A stretch of DNA of 64,000 nucleotides from Lachnospiraceae bacterium (GCA_017461045.1 JAFTZJ010000054.1:1-64000); one strand, 5' to 3'; shown: positions 43,917-53,390, counted from the stretch's first letter. Program-made: numbers and translations. The notes: generated by a model not told the origin, from the sequence alone.

Positions 43917-44513
43917 TTAGTTTTCAATTGTCAATGACATCTCATAAACAATTCTAGTTTCGTAATCTCCGATAACACTGTATAAGAATCCATCTACTAA
44001 ATCGAAATCTCCCTTTTTCTTACCAGCAATATAACTACATATACCATAATCCTCATCATCATCTATCGAACCACTGTAACGATCCTTGATATTCGCATCA
44101 TAAGCCGCTACATCTTCTACTGTAGATGAACCAACTGTAATTCCGCCAGGTCCAACAATTGTAGTATGTTCTAAATCAAGATTATCTTCATCCATATAAT
44201 AATCACTGGCAAAGAAGTTATATACAGTGCCGTTTTCATCCGCTGCCACCTGAATTTCACTATATCCATCTGACAAATAATAGTACGAAGTATCTGAATA
44301 CTCACTCAATTCTACCACCTCGTCAAAACCGGTTGCTGCCATAAAATCATCAATATTCGTCTTACCGATTACAACAATTCCTCCGTTAATAGACATAACG
44401 CCTTCATCCCAATCCTTACATGCTTCCGGGGTCTTTGCTCCGCCACAACCTGTCAATGACAGACACATTACGGATAATAAAATAGCTACCGCTTGTTTCA
44501 TTGTTCTCTTCAT
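43917..44513 (-). CDS. Lipoprotein of unknown family, first of a tandem pair
   Basis: 198 residues. Signal peptide with lipobox LSLTGC. Mature blocks: CKDWDEGVMSINGGIVVIG, then TSYYYLSDGYSEIQV, then EHTTIVGPGGITVGSSTVED; each has a counterpart in the downstream paralogue. The block GGIT-x-G-x-STVEDV-x-AYD suggests a small repeated fold that depends on the GxS turn. RBS AAGGAGGA. Promoter at 44567-44597 with activator-like direct repeats. A role in envelope sensing or surface binding is possible but not shown. Confidence 0.82.
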   Translation of the reverse strand: MKRTMKQAVAILLSVMCLSLTGCGGAKTPEACKDWDEGVMSINGGIVVIGKTNIDDFMAATGFDEVVELSEYSDTSYYYLSDGYSEIQVAADENGTVYNFFASDYYMDEDNLDLEHTTIVGPGGITVGSSTVEDVAAYDANIKDRYSGSIDDDEDYGICSYIAGKKKGDFDLVDGFLYSVIGDYETRIVYEMSLTIEN

Positions 44514-44566
44514 ATCATATCCTCCTTGTATTCTTTCCTTATTTTGCTCAATGGCATATCGTAGGA

Positions 44567-44597
44567 ATTATAACACAGAAATCACGGAATGATTCAA
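44567..44597 (-). promoter_or_regulatory. Activator-dependent-looking promoter of the lipoprotein pair
   Basis: Minus strand: TGTTATAAT, an extended -10 (44567-44575), and a TTGAAT -35-like box (44592-44597) with a poor 19-base spacing. That spacing is what one expects where an upstream activator is needed. Confidence 0.45.
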
Positions 44598-44600
44598 CAA

Positions 44601-44633
44601 TGCGACAAGCGGTAGCTAAATGCGATAAACGGT
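44601..44633 (-). promoter_or_regulatory. LytTR-like direct repeats upstream of the lipoprotein promoter
   Basis: On the minus strand ACCGTTTATCGCA (44621-44633) and ACCGCTTGTCGCA (44601-44613) repeat with a 20-base period, two helical turns. The second ends 3 bases before the -35-like box. ACCGTTTAT fits the LytTR consensus fully; the second copy has one mismatch. Confidence 0.5.
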
Positions 44634-44639
44634 GTCGTT

Positions 44640-45515
44640 TTATACAATTTTCTTCGTCCATGCAAGTGCCAAAGCACCCGGTCCTATATGACAAGCAACA
44701 CTTAGGGATAATGGATCAATGTGAATCTCATATCCCGGAAATTCCTCTGCCAGCTCTTCTGCCCACTTTGCAGCCTCTTCATGATTCTGGGTATGTGCCA
44801 TCTGAAGGTATGGTGCATTTTCAGCATCTGCACTTGGAATTTCTCCTAAGTTCTCTGTAATATCCTTCTTGACTGCATTTACCATCATCGTTTTGGCTGC
44901 TTTTATATTTCTTGCCTTAGCAAATGCATCCAGTTTCTCACCATGAATCTGCAATACCGGCTTCAAACGTAAAATCTCTCCGATGGCAGCTGCTGCCGGA
45001 GTCACACGTCCGCCTTTTTTCAAATATTTCAAGGTATCTACCATTATATAGATACTGGTGTCCATTTTGGTTTCCATTAAGATAGCTTCAATCTCTGCCG
45101 CCGTCTTTCCCTGGTCTGCCAACTTCTTTGCATCGATTGCAGACTGTCTCTGGGTGACAGATATTCTCTGATTATTCACAACTACTACTCTGCCATCGTA
45201 ATCTTCTGCAAGCATCATAGCAGTCTGACAAGTACCGCTCAAGCCGCTGGACATTGGAATACAAACAATCTCATCGTACTCCTTTAGTATCTCATCCCAT
45301 TGCTTGGTTACCGATTCCGGAGACGGCTGAGATGTAGCAATCTCTGTATCATTCTGCAAATTCTCATAGAAGGCTTCCTGAGTTAATGAAATATCCTCTA
45401 AGTATTCCTGTTCATTCATAAAGAATGGCATAGGCAAAACAAAAATACCTAATTCCTTCGCTTCTTTTTGGGTAATACCACTGTTACTATCTGTAATAAC
45501 CGCTACCTTACTCAT
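44640..45515 (-). CDS. DegV family fatty acid-binding protein
   Basis: 291 residues. DegV fold: VAVITDSNSGITQKEAKELG at the N-terminus, SQPSPESVTKQWDEIL, the conserved IPMSSGLSGTCQTAMMLAEDY (lipid-carboxylate binding) and LKYLKKGGRVTPAAAAIGEIL. Family members (FakB) present bound fatty acids to the kinase FakA. No fakA is in the window, so function as FakB or as a general lipid carrier remains open. RBS GAGAGGAA. Confidence 0.93.
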   Translation of the reverse strand: MSKVAVITDSNSGITQKEAKELGIFVLPMPFFMNEQEYLEDISLTQEAFYENLQNDTEIATSQPSPESVTKQWDEILKEYDEIVCIPMSSGLSGTCQTAMMLAEDYDGRVVVVNNQRISVTQRQSAIDAKKLADQGKTAAEIEAILMETKMDTSIYIMVDTLKYLKKGGRVTPAAAAIGEILRLKPVLQIHGEKLDAFAKARNIKAAKTMMVNAVKKDITENLGEIPSADAENAPYLQMAHTQNHEEAAKWAEELAEEFPGYEIHIDPLSLSVACHIGPGALALAWTKKIV

Positions 45516-45678
45516 AATTCGTTCCTCTCGTTTTATCTTATTCTGTTACGTTACTCACAACTTTATACGGATTCACAATATAACATCATGAATCCGTAAC
45601 TAGTGTATAATATTCCATTCTTAAAATCTACTAATTTTTTCCCTTTTTTCGTACACTTCAATAGAAATGTCCAATTTT

Positions 45679-46503
45679 CTAGCCATTATACCTTTGACGC
45701 ATAGCTTCGTACATAAGAACTGTAGCTGCCGTCGCTGCATTTAAGGATTCCACCTGCCCTACCATCGGTATTTGAATCTGTTGATTCGCCATAGCAGTTA
45801 ATTCTGCTGTTAAGCCATTTCCCTCATTACCAATGAAAAAACAACATGGTTGCCGGTAATCATATCCATAGAAGACCTGACCCTTCAGGTGGGCAGCATA
45901 ACAGGCAATCCCCTGTTCCTGTAGCCATGAAACTCCTTGGTAAATATCCTCCTCATAACAAAATGGCATACGAAAAATAGCACCCATAGTAGAACGTACC
46001 ACCTTAGAATTATAGACGTCCACTGTGTCTTTGCTCATCATAATTCCTGTCACTCCGGCACCCTCTGCAGTTCGAAGAATAGTACCAAGATTTCCCGGAT
46101 CCTGCACATTTTCAAGCACTAAGATACATGGAACTTCTTGTCTTCTACACTCTGTCATTTCTGTACTATTTTCTGAGTTTATTATACCACCAAGCAGGTC
46201 CTTTCGTTGATAAACTCGTTGTTGTACAATTGCCAAGACACCCTGAGGAGTCTGTGTATCAGATATTTCCCGAAATACACCGTTACTTACCACCTCATAT
46301 GTCTCACCCTCTATCCAGTTTTCCGAAAGCTGTTCCTGCCACTCTTCTGTTACATAGGCCTTTACCAGATATTGCTGTGGTATTTCCCGAAACATACGAA
46401 TTCCTTCCACCAGAAACACCTGTTGTTCCCGTCTGGCTTTGTTGCTTTTCTGGAGTTTGATTATATTCTTAATCTGTTGATTTGATGTACTGGTTATCAT
46501 CAT
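45679..46503 (-). CDS. SpoU/TrmH-family RNA 2'-O-methyltransferase
   Basis: 274 residues. N-terminal substrate-binding part starts TSTSNQQIKNIIKLQKS and RREQQVFLVEGIRMFRE. The SPOUT catalytic domain has LVLENVQDPGNLGTILRTAE (motif 1), FIGNEGNGLTAEL (motif 2) and IPMVGQVESLNAATAATVLMYE (motif 3), which form the trefoil-knot SAM site. It methylates rRNA or tRNA ribose; the exact target cannot be read. Start overlaps the dnaE stop by 4 bases, so translation is coupled. Confidence 0.92.
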   Translation of the reverse strand: MMITSTSNQQIKNIIKLQKSNKARREQQVFLVEGIRMFREIPQQYLVKAYVTEEWQEQLSENWIEGETYEVVSNGVFREISDTQTPQGVLAIVQQRVYQRKDLLGGIINSENSTEMTECRRQEVPCILVLENVQDPGNLGTILRTAEGAGVTGIMMSKDTVDVYNSKVVRSTMGAIFRMPFCYEEDIYQGVSWLQEQGIACYAAHLKGQVFYGYDYRQPCCFFIGNEGNGLTAELTAMANQQIQIPMVGQVESLNAATAATVLMYEAMRQRYNG

Positions 46504-49500
46504 TTCCGTTCCTTTACAATTACATTTTCCTCGCCCAGCATAGCACGCAACATTTCCAAGCCCGCACTATTTGCCCGAATTCCGAACTGAGCCGGCAGAT
46601 TCTTTCTCAGTTTTCCTTCTTTGATATAGATTTTTATCATAGAACTTCCCGGATACTGGTCAATAATATCATACATTCTGCCTTCCATGGAATCATATTG
46701 CTCTCTGGTTTCGAATTGCAACCATGCATCCTTCGGTATATCATCAAAGGCAATTGCTTTGCTAAATAATAATTTTGCCTCATCCTCAGATACAGATGCC
46801 CGACCGGTTATAAATAATTTCGCATCCTGCTGCAAAATACTCCGATTCTTTTCAAAATCCTTCGGAAATACGACAACTTCAACGGTTCCATACATATCCT
46901 CTAAGGTTACAAATGCCATATTCTGATTGTTCCGGGTCAGTTTCAAGGTCACAGCCGAAACCATACCGCCAATGGTATACATTGCTTGATCCCTTACATT
47001 GGTATCCCCGGTGTCTTCATCCAGCACAAAATCCATAGAGGTAGCATCTGCCTGCTTTTGAATTAATTCCAGATAATCCTCTAATGGATGACCGCTGACA
47101 TACACACCCAGCACCTGCTTTTCAAATGCCAGTTTTTCTTCCTTTTTGTAATCCTCTACATCCGGCATCTTTACTTCAAAGCTTTCCTTTTCCTCTTCAC
47201 CCAGAAAATCCAGAAGGCTCATTTGTCCGGCCATTGAATTCTTCTTGCCGGCATTGATATTTCCAAGAATCTGCGGATATACCATCATTTTCTGTCGACG
47301 ATTACCTTCCAAAGCATCAAACGCACCTGCCAAAATCAGGTTTTCAATGGTCCGTTTATTCACTTCTTTTCCCGGCATACGCTCTAAGAAATCCTGTAAA
47401 TTCTTGTATGGGCCGTTGGCTTCCCGTTCCCGTACAATTTCGTCAATTACGTTACGTCCAATATTCTTAATGGCTGAGAGACCATATATCATTTTGCCGT
47501 CTTTCACTGAGAATTCTGCTACACCTGCATTAATATCCGGTGGCAATATCTCGATTCCCATTTGTCGGCATACGTAAATATACTCGGTTACTTTCCCGGC
47601 ATTTTCAATATAAGACGTCATCAGTGCCGCCATGAATTCTACCGGATAATAGTATTTCAAATACGCAGTCTGGTATGCAACTACTGCATAGCAGGCTGCA
47701 TGAGATTTATTAAATGCATACTTCGCAAAATCTGTCATTTCATCAAAGATTTTATTGGCAACCGTCTCCGAAATACCACGATTCACACAGCCCGGAACTC
47801 CTTCTGCTTCATTTCCGTAGACGAAATTCTTGCGTTCCTGCTCCATGACATCCGCTTTCTTCTTAGACATGGCACGACGCACCAAATCACTTCGTCCTAA
47901 CGTATAACCCGCAAGCTCCATAACAATCTGCATTACCTGCTCCTGATATACAATACAGCCATAGGTCGGTGCCAGAATCTTCTCTAATTCCGGTGTGTCA
48001 TATTGAATCTGGGAACGGTTATTTTTACCCTGAATATAGGCAGGTATGAAATCCATAGGACCCGGACGATACAAGGAAATACCCGCAATTACATCTTCCA
48101 GATTCTCCGGCTTTAATTCTGTCATAAAGGACTTCATGCCGGCACTTTCCAACTGGAATACACCTTCTGTTCGTCCGGAGCTAATCAATGCATATACATT
48201 CGGATCGTTATAATCAATGGCGTCCATAGAAAATGACACCTCACCATTCTTGGTTATCATGTCACAAGCATCCTGAATCACCGTCAATGTACGCAGTCCC
48301 AAGAAGTCCATTTTTAACAAGCCCAACTGCTCAATGGTGGTCATGGTAAACTGTGTGGTAATAGCATCATCACCACCCTTAGACAACGGTACATATTCAT
48401 CAATGGATTCCTGTCCGATTACGACACCGGCTGCATGCATGGAAGTATTCCGCGGTAACCCTTCCAGCTTCATTGCCATATCAATCAGATATTGAATCTG
48501 TTCATCTTCCTCGTACATTTTCTTCATGTCCGGACTTACCTGTAAGGCAAGCTCCAAGGTCATGTTCAAATCCTGCGGCACAGCCTTTGCTACTGCATCC
48601 ACCATGGCATATGGCATATCTAATACACGGCCAACATCTCGCAAAACTGCCCGTGCTTTCATGGTACCAAAGGTAATAATCTGTACTACCTTTTCTTTTC
48701 CGTACTTTTCTACTACATAATCAATAACTTCCTGTCTGCGAACATAACAGAAGTCAATATCAATATCCGGCATGGATACACGTTCCGGATTCAGGAATCG
48801 TTCGAACAGTAAGCTATAACGAATTGGGTCAATATCTGTGATTTCCAAGCAATAAGACACAATACTTCCCGCTGCCGAACCACGTCCCGGCCCTACCGGT
48901 ATTCCGTGTTCCTTAGCGTAATGGATAAAGTCCCATACAATCAGGAAATAATCCACATATCCCATCTGTCGAATGGTATTTAATTCATAATCCAAACGCT
49001 CCCGCAAGGTATCTGTCACCGGCTGATACCGACGTTCTAAACCTTCTTCGCAGAGATGCTTCAGATATCCAAATGCATCAAAAGGCTCTGGCACATCGAA
49101 CTTCGGCACCTTCTGCTCACCAAATACGATTTCTACATTACAACGTTCCGCAATGCGATGGGTATTCTCCAATGCGTCCTTGGCATATGGGAACAAGGCA
49201 AGCATCTCTTCCGGTGATTTCAGATAATACTGTCCTCCGTCATATCGCATACGGTCTTCATCTTTGACCTTCTTATTGGTCTGAATACACAAAAGAAAAT
49301 CATGTGCTTCTGCATCCTCTGCATGCACATAATGAATATCATTGGTAGCAACCATTGGAATTCCAAGTTCCTGATGCATCTTAAGCAGCTCCGTATTCAC
49401 CGTGCGCTGATCCGGAATTCCATGGTCCTGTAACTCCAGAAAATAATTTTCTTTTCCAAAAATTTTCTGATATTTCAATGCCGCCTCTCTGGCTTCTGCA

Positions 49501-49955
49501 AGAAATCCTCTTCGAATCTGCACTGCCACTTCGCCGGCAAGACAAGCACTTAAGGCAATAATTCCTTCATGGAATTCTTCCAAGACTTCCATATCCACAC
49601 GAGGTTTATAATAATACCCCTCTGTAAAACCACGAGACACAATCTTCGTCAGATTCCGATATCCGATATCATTCTCTGCCAATAATACCAAGTGGTAATA
49701 ACGGTCTTCTCCCTTTCCGGTTTCCCGGTCAAATCGGGAATCCGGTGCCACATATACCTCACATCCGATGATTGGTTTGATACCTACTTCCCGGCATGCC
49801 CGATAGAAGTCAATAACACCATACATAACACCATGATCCGTAATGGCAATACTGTCCATCCCCAGGTTCTTGGCCTGTGCTACTAATTCTTTTATTTTAC
49901 TTGCTCCGTCCAACAGACTATACTCTGTATGGACATGTAAATGTGTAAATTCCAT
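46500..49955 (-). CDS. dnaE: DNA polymerase III alpha subunit, DnaE type
   Basis: 1151 residues. N-terminal PHP domain: HLHVHTEYSLLDGASKIKE and AITDHGVMYGVIDFY. The polymerase catalytic acids are in MPDIDIDFCYVRR (about 395); GPGRGSAAGS (about 355) and SKKKADVMEQER lie in the palm and fingers. A helix-hairpin-helix region (about 870) and an OB-fold (about 1000-1075, TIGGMVSAVTLKLTRNNQNM) follow. Lacks the 3'-5' exonuclease insertion of PolC, so this is the DnaE-type polymerase that in Firmicutes works with PolC, probably in primer extension and repair synthesis. Confidence 0.97.
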   Translation of the reverse strand: MEFTHLHVHTEYSLLDGASKIKELVAQAKNLGMDSIAITDHGVMYGVIDFYRACREVGIKPIIGCEVYVAPDSRFDRETGKGEDRYYHLVLLAENDIGYRNLTKIVSRGFTEGYYYKPRVDMEVLEEFHEGIIALSACLAGEVAVQIRRGFLAEAREAALKYQKIFGKENYFLELQDHGIPDQRTVNTELLKMHQELGIPMVATNDIHYVHAEDAEAHDFLLCIQTNKKVKDEDRMRYDGGQYYLKSPEEMLALFPYAKDALENTHRIAERCNVEIVFGEQKVPKFDVPEPFDAFGYLKHLCEEGLERRYQPVTDTLRERLDYELNTIRQMGYVDYFLIVWDFIHYAKEHGIPVGPGRGSAAGSIVSYCLEITDIDPIRYSLLFERFLNPERVSMPDIDIDFCYVRRQEVIDYVVEKYGKEKVVQIITFGTMKARAVLRDVGRVLDMPYAMVDAVAKAVPQDLNMTLELALQVSPDMKKMYEEDEQIQYLIDMAMKLEGLPRNTSMHAAGVVIGQESIDEYVPLSKGGDDAITTQFTMTTIEQLGLLKMDFLGLRTLTVIQDACDMITKNGEVSFSMDAIDYNDPNVYALISSGRTEGVFQLESAGMKSFMTELKPENLEDVIAGISLYRPGPMDFIPAYIQGKNNRSQIQYDTPELEKILAPTYGCIVYQEQVMQIVMELAGYTLGRSDLVRRAMSKKKADVMEQERKNFVYGNEAEGVPGCVNRGISETVANKIFDEMTDFAKYAFNKSHAACYAVVAYQTAYLKYYYPVEFMAALMTSYIENAGKVTEYIYVCRQMGIEILPPDINAGVAEFSVKDGKMIYGLSAIKNIGRNVIDEIVREREANGPYKNLQDFLERMPGKEVNKRTIENLILAGAFDALEGNRRQKMMVYPQILGNINAGKKNSMAGQMSLLDFLGEEEKESFEVKMPDVEDYKKEEKLAFEKQVLGVYVSGHPLEDYLELIQKQADATSMDFVLDEDTGDTNVRDQAMYTIGGMVSAVTLKLTRNNQNMAFVTLEDMYGTVEVVVFPKDFEKNRSILQQDAKLFITGRASVSEDEAKLLFSKAIAFDDIPKDAWLQFETREQYDSMEGRMYDIIDQYPGSSMIKIYIKEGKLRKNLPAQFGIRANSAGLEMLRAMLGEENVIVKERK

Positions 49956-49972
49956 AACAACCTCTATTCTAA

Positions 49973-50533
49973 CTATTTACGGCGTTTGTTCTTAAGTACA
50001 TCTGTCCGAATATACTGAAAGGTCTTCGTTTCTCCTTCCTCTGCCAACATGCGAAGAAGCTTCTCTAACAGTGCTCTTGTGTTAGGATGCATTGGGTATT
50101 TGTCCTTTCCCCGTTGGTAATAAGCCAAAGGGGCACCCGGTGTATACGTATCCGGATTATAATTCTTACTTGCGGCAATCCGGTCACAAAACATCTCTAC
50201 TACATAATTTACCGGCATTTCCATACCTGCTATCCCTTCATCCGGATTCAGGCTATAGTCAATCCAATATTCCAAATGGTGTTTATTTCTCCCCTTGTGA
50301 TGCAACCAGGCGGTTGTATAGCCCTTTGCTTCCCGTTCCGCATTATTAGGGCTTCGATTCCCCTGATAATACTTCACACCAATCGAAAACTCTGCCCATG
50401 AGTATTTGGATAAATCATGTAACAGTCCCTGTTTATATAATCCGCATTGAAAACAATGCTTCATAACCAGCCATTTATGATGATTAATTGTCTTGAGATG
50501 TGAAAACCATTTCATTGATTCATTACTCCTCAT
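49973..50533 (-). CDS. DUF5662 family protein
   Basis: 186 residues. HD-like arrangement of conserved residues: INHHKWLVMKHCF, LLHDLSKYSWAEFSIG, AWLHHKGRNKHHLEYWIDY. The pattern is that of DUF5662, a family sometimes mislabelled as catalase. Conserved His/Asp pairs suggest a metal-dependent hydrolase, function unproven. RBS AAGGAA. Located between the HD-GYP-like gene and dnaE. Confidence 0.82.
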   Translation of the reverse strand: MRSNESMKWFSHLKTINHHKWLVMKHCFQCGLYKQGLLHDLSKYSWAEFSIGVKYYQGNRSPNNAEREAKGYTTAWLHHKGRNKHHLEYWIDYSLNPDEGIAGMEMPVNYVVEMFCDRIAASKNYNPDTYTPGAPLAYYQRGKDKYPMHPNTRALLEKLLRMLAEEGETKTFQYIRTDVLKNKRRK

Positions 50534-50548
50534 GTTTCCTTATAAAGA

Positions 50549-50585
50549 AGATGTGAGTGAAGCATTCCTGCCTCGCCTCACATCT
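50549..50585 (-). terminator. Probable terminator after the HD-GYP-like gene
   Basis: Stem AGATGTGAG (50549-50557) with CTCACATCT (50577-50585); on the minus strand it is followed by TCTTTAT. The loop is long and the T run is imperfect. Confidence 0.5.
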
Positions 50586-50592
50586 GACACTT

Positions 50593-51684
50593 TTATTGAT
50601 TCAAATATTGTTCTAATGTAGAATCGTCTACAATAATTCGATTATCCATAGTCTTCATCAAGTCTTTGATCTGTAATGTAGCTGCCGCCCGTTCTGAACT
50701 TAAATCATAGACCTGATTCTTATCAAAGCTTAACACAATTGGTTGCAATGGATTCTTATCATTCTCCCGAATTACTAAGCCCCGCTCCCGATTCGTTAAT
50801 TCAACACATACACCCGGTGAAAGGATTCGAATGCTGTCCAGCAACGCCTTTACCACCATCTCATCAAAGTTTCTCGAATTATCCAGCAAGCTTCGTACCA
50901 CCTGCACTTCTGAACTTGGCTCTTCATACAGATTCATGGCTGTCTTTACATCGTAATAATGTGCTACCTGAATAATACGAACACCCCAAGGAATATTCTT
51001 ACTTACAACCTCAGCCGTATAATCATAATCCTCCTGACAGCCCTTGACCAGACGCTTCACGCTGGTATTAATGTCAATATTGTCATTAATAATATTATAT
51101 CCATCAATCTGTGCTTTTCGGAACATCTGATATTCTTCTGCGGAAAAATCATCCGTCTTATTCTGCATCTTTGTCGGAAGAAGCAAACGGCCCACATCAT
51201 ATAACAACGCTGCCACTACAATATTCATCTGCTCTGAATTATCAATATGCAGCTTGTGTGCCATTAATGCCGCCAGAATTGCTACATTCAATGCATGCTT
51301 GTATACATAATCCTCCGGGCTACGCAGATTCTGGGTGAAATTAATCTTGTGTGCCAGATTTCCATACATCCGTACAATCTGGTTGGCCAGTACCATCAAT
51401 TCGCCCGGCTTCTTGCCTTCTTTAATCGCCTTCAAATCATCCTTAATACTGAATACTGCCATGGTCTGGAACCGTTCAAATTCAATATCCTCAGCAGTCA
51501 TTGGTGGCAATGGCTCTGCCGGTTCTAAGATATACAATCCGATTAAACCGAAATTCTTTACACTATAAATACCCTGTAATGTTAACTTTGTGTTTCGCTC
51601 ATACAACAAAACTCCATTCTTATTATAAATCGGTTTTGCCAGACGCATTCCAACCTTCAAATCATCTGTTGGTACGAAAATCAT
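50593..51684 (-). CDS. HD-GYP-related protein with degenerate active site
   Basis: 363 residues. N-terminal beta region of about 60 residues (VGMRLAKPIYNKNGVLLYE), as found before HD-GYP domains. The HD-GYP-like region includes YVYKHALNVAILAALMAHKL, where the first His is kept. The central motif is AALLYDVGRLLLP, so His of the HD pair is Tyr and the following Lys is Arg. The GYP segment is not recognisable (CQEDYDYTAEVV). Loss of metal ligands predicts no cyclic-di-GMP hydrolysis; it may be a binding or scaffold protein. RBS AAAGGGGG. Confidence 0.8.
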   Translation of the reverse strand: MIFVPTDDLKVGMRLAKPIYNKNGVLLYERNTKLTLQGIYSVKNFGLIGLYILEPAEPLPPMTAEDIEFERFQTMAVFSIKDDLKAIKEGKKPGELMVLANQIVRMYGNLAHKINFTQNLRSPEDYVYKHALNVAILAALMAHKLHIDNSEQMNIVVAALLYDVGRLLLPTKMQNKTDDFSAEEYQMFRKAQIDGYNIINDNIDINTSVKRLVKGCQEDYDYTAEVVSKNIPWGVRIIQVAHYYDVKTAMNLYEEPSSEVQVVRSLLDNSRNFDEMVVKALLDSIRILSPGVCVELTNRERGLVIRENDKNPLQPIVLSFDKNQVYDLSSERAAATLQIKDLMKTMDNRIIVDDSTLEQYLNQ

Positions 51685-51813
51685 GGTAACTGCCCCCTTT
51701 CACATATTTCCCCGAAACATCTTCATTTATCATATCATTTTTCCAGATTTCTGTCTATAAAAAAGCACCGGCTCCTGCCATTCCTTTTTCCATACTATTT
51801 AACGAAAAAGTGA

Positions 51814-51842
51814 TTGAAATTTCACTATAAATATAGTATTAT
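51814..51842 (+). promoter_or_regulatory. Promoter of tRNA-Thr
   Basis: TTGAAA (51814-51819), 17-base spacer, TATTAT (51837-51842), 14 bases before the mature tRNA 5' end. Confidence 0.65.
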
Positions 51843-51856
51843 ATTGCTGTTGATTT

Positions 51857-51929
51857 GCTGGAATAGCTCAGTCGGTAGAGCACTTCACTCGTAATGAAGG
51901 GGTCGAGGGTTCAAGTCCCTTTTCCAGCT
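51857..51929 (+). tRNA. tRNA-Thr (anticodon CGT)
   Basis: 73 bases. Acceptor stem GCTGGAA/TTCCAGC with discriminator T; D-arm GCTC-AGTCGGTA-GAGC; anticodon stem CTTCA/TGAAG around loop CTCGTAA, anticodon CGT; T-arm GAGGG-TTCAAGT-CCCTT. CCA is not encoded and a T run follows directly, serving as terminator. Reads ACG threonine codons. Confidence 0.95.
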
Positions 51930-51951
51930 TTTTTTATTTGCCTTTTTATAC

Positions 51952-53247
51952 TTAGAAGTTCCACAATCCATAAATCGGAACATTCAAGCGTCCCTTATGG
52001 AAACTTAGACTCTCTAATGAAATTCGAATCGCCATTCGGTTGCCGTATTTCTGATGGAACACCTTCAAGTTCTGTGCCTTGGTTCGAATGGTTGTCTGCA
52101 CATCAACCGGAATTACTTCCCCATCGTCTTCAAATATGAAATCAATTCTTGCTGTGGCATCAGATGTCCAGAAGAACAATTCTTTCACATTGGCATTCAG
52201 GGTTAATTCTGCCAATACCAACTGTTCTGACAGAATTCCGTTCATAGCATCAAAAATGTCATTATTCAATGCAGCATCCTTTGCTACAATTCCTGCCACA
52301 TTTCGCAATAAACCATGGTCTAAATGATACAATTCAAAAGACTTCCGTTCAATGTATTCTTCAATCGGTGCAATTCCCTTGGATACCTTATGGATTTTCC
52401 GTACATATCCGGCATCTACCAGCCATTGTACCGCACCTTCGTATTCCCGGGCTCTTGCCTTTACATCAATGACGCCATACATGAACTTCTTATTATCCTT
52501 GGTTAACTGCTCTGGAATACTATCCCATACCTGCAAAATCTTCTTAACAAGCAGTTTCGGTGCATATCGCAGAATATCATCCCGTAATTCCTGCAAAATC
52601 CGGTGTTGAATAATATCAATTTTGCCCATATCCCGATGCTTGATAAAATCCAAAACCACCTCCGGCATTCCGCCGGTAATATAAAAGTACCGCAAATAAT
52701 CCATAAGCATTGGGCGCAAATCATCTGCAATTCCGCTTACCTTCTCTTGCTCAATGATTCTGCATAATTCCTGTGCCTTATTTGCAATCAGGAATTCTTC
52801 AAAGGTCATTGGATACATTGTTTTAATAAGAATCTCTTCTTCAACCAGATTCTCTGCCGGCAAACTTCCCACCCAGGAAGCAATCATAACAATCGGAAAT
52901 TGTTGGCGTTGTCTTGCGTATTGCAATACTCCGGCAAATAAGTCTTCTTCCACCTGTACATCATCAAATATAATCAATACCTCTTTAGGATTCACCGTCG
53001 CCATATCAATATCCGTCAGTACCTTCAACTGTTCGTCAATGAATTCCGGTCGATTTGGTACCATGAATAATTCCCGCAGGATAGTATCCTTCTCGAACTC
53101 AATATGTATAGTTTTCGCATAGAATGCTTCTGCAAAATCTCTTACGCACCATGTTTTTCCAACACCTCTTGCTCCCTTTAACAACAGAAGCTTCTCGGCA
53201 CCGCTTTCCTGCCATGCAGCCAAATCATTTACCATATTTCGATACAT
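51952..53247 (-). CDS. AAA_14/DUF4143 family ATPase
   Basis: 431 residues. N-terminal ATPase of the AAA_14 group: Walker A LLLKGARGVGKTWCVRDF (about 21-38), Walker B VLIIFDDVQVEEDLF, and an Arg-rich sensor region. The C-terminal DUF4143 domain (about 205-400) holds MYGVIDVKARAREYEGA and the nuclease-like IDFIFEDDGEVIPVDVQ (D..E.K-like core, last residue Gln). These proteins are frequent in gut bacteria and of unknown role, perhaps linked to mobile DNA. Lies directly beside tRNA-Thr, convergent to it. RBS AAGGAGGA. Confidence 0.88.
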   Translation of the reverse strand: MYRNMVNDLAAWQESGAEKLLLLKGARGVGKTWCVRDFAEAFYAKTIHIEFEKDTILRELFMVPNRPEFIDEQLKVLTDIDMATVNPKEVLIIFDDVQVEEDLFAGVLQYARQRQQFPIVMIASWVGSLPAENLVEEEILIKTMYPMTFEEFLIANKAQELCRIIEQEKVSGIADDLRPMLMDYLRYFYITGGMPEVVLDFIKHRDMGKIDIIQHRILQELRDDILRYAPKLLVKKILQVWDSIPEQLTKDNKKFMYGVIDVKARAREYEGAVQWLVDAGYVRKIHKVSKGIAPIEEYIERKSFELYHLDHGLLRNVAGIVAKDAALNNDIFDAMNGILSEQLVLAELTLNANVKELFFWTSDATARIDFIFEDDGEVIPVDVQTTIRTKAQNLKVFHQKYGNRMAIRISLESLSFHKGRLNVPIYGLWNF

Positions 53248-53343
53248 GATGGATCCTCCTTTTCTAAAATCACTTAATCCTAAGCAAATAATATCACGGA
53301 CACCGAACCTTGTAAAGAAATTCTTCTAAAGCCGTTTACACAA

Positions 53344-53380
53344 CAAAAAAACGGATTCACAGCTTACACTGTAAATCCGT
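53344..53380 (-). terminator. Terminator after the Sel1-repeat gene
   Basis: Stem ACGGATTCACAG/CTGTAAATCCGT (53351-53362 with 53369-53380, one mismatch) followed on the minus strand by seven T residues (53344-53350). Confidence 0.88.
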
Positions 53381-53390
53381 CCTTATAATC

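Noticed and set aside
45567..45597. Inverted repeat ACGGATTCA/TGAATCCGT between the rRNA methyltransferase and degV
   Set aside because: It has no T run on either side, so it is not called a terminator; an operator role is possible but unsupported.
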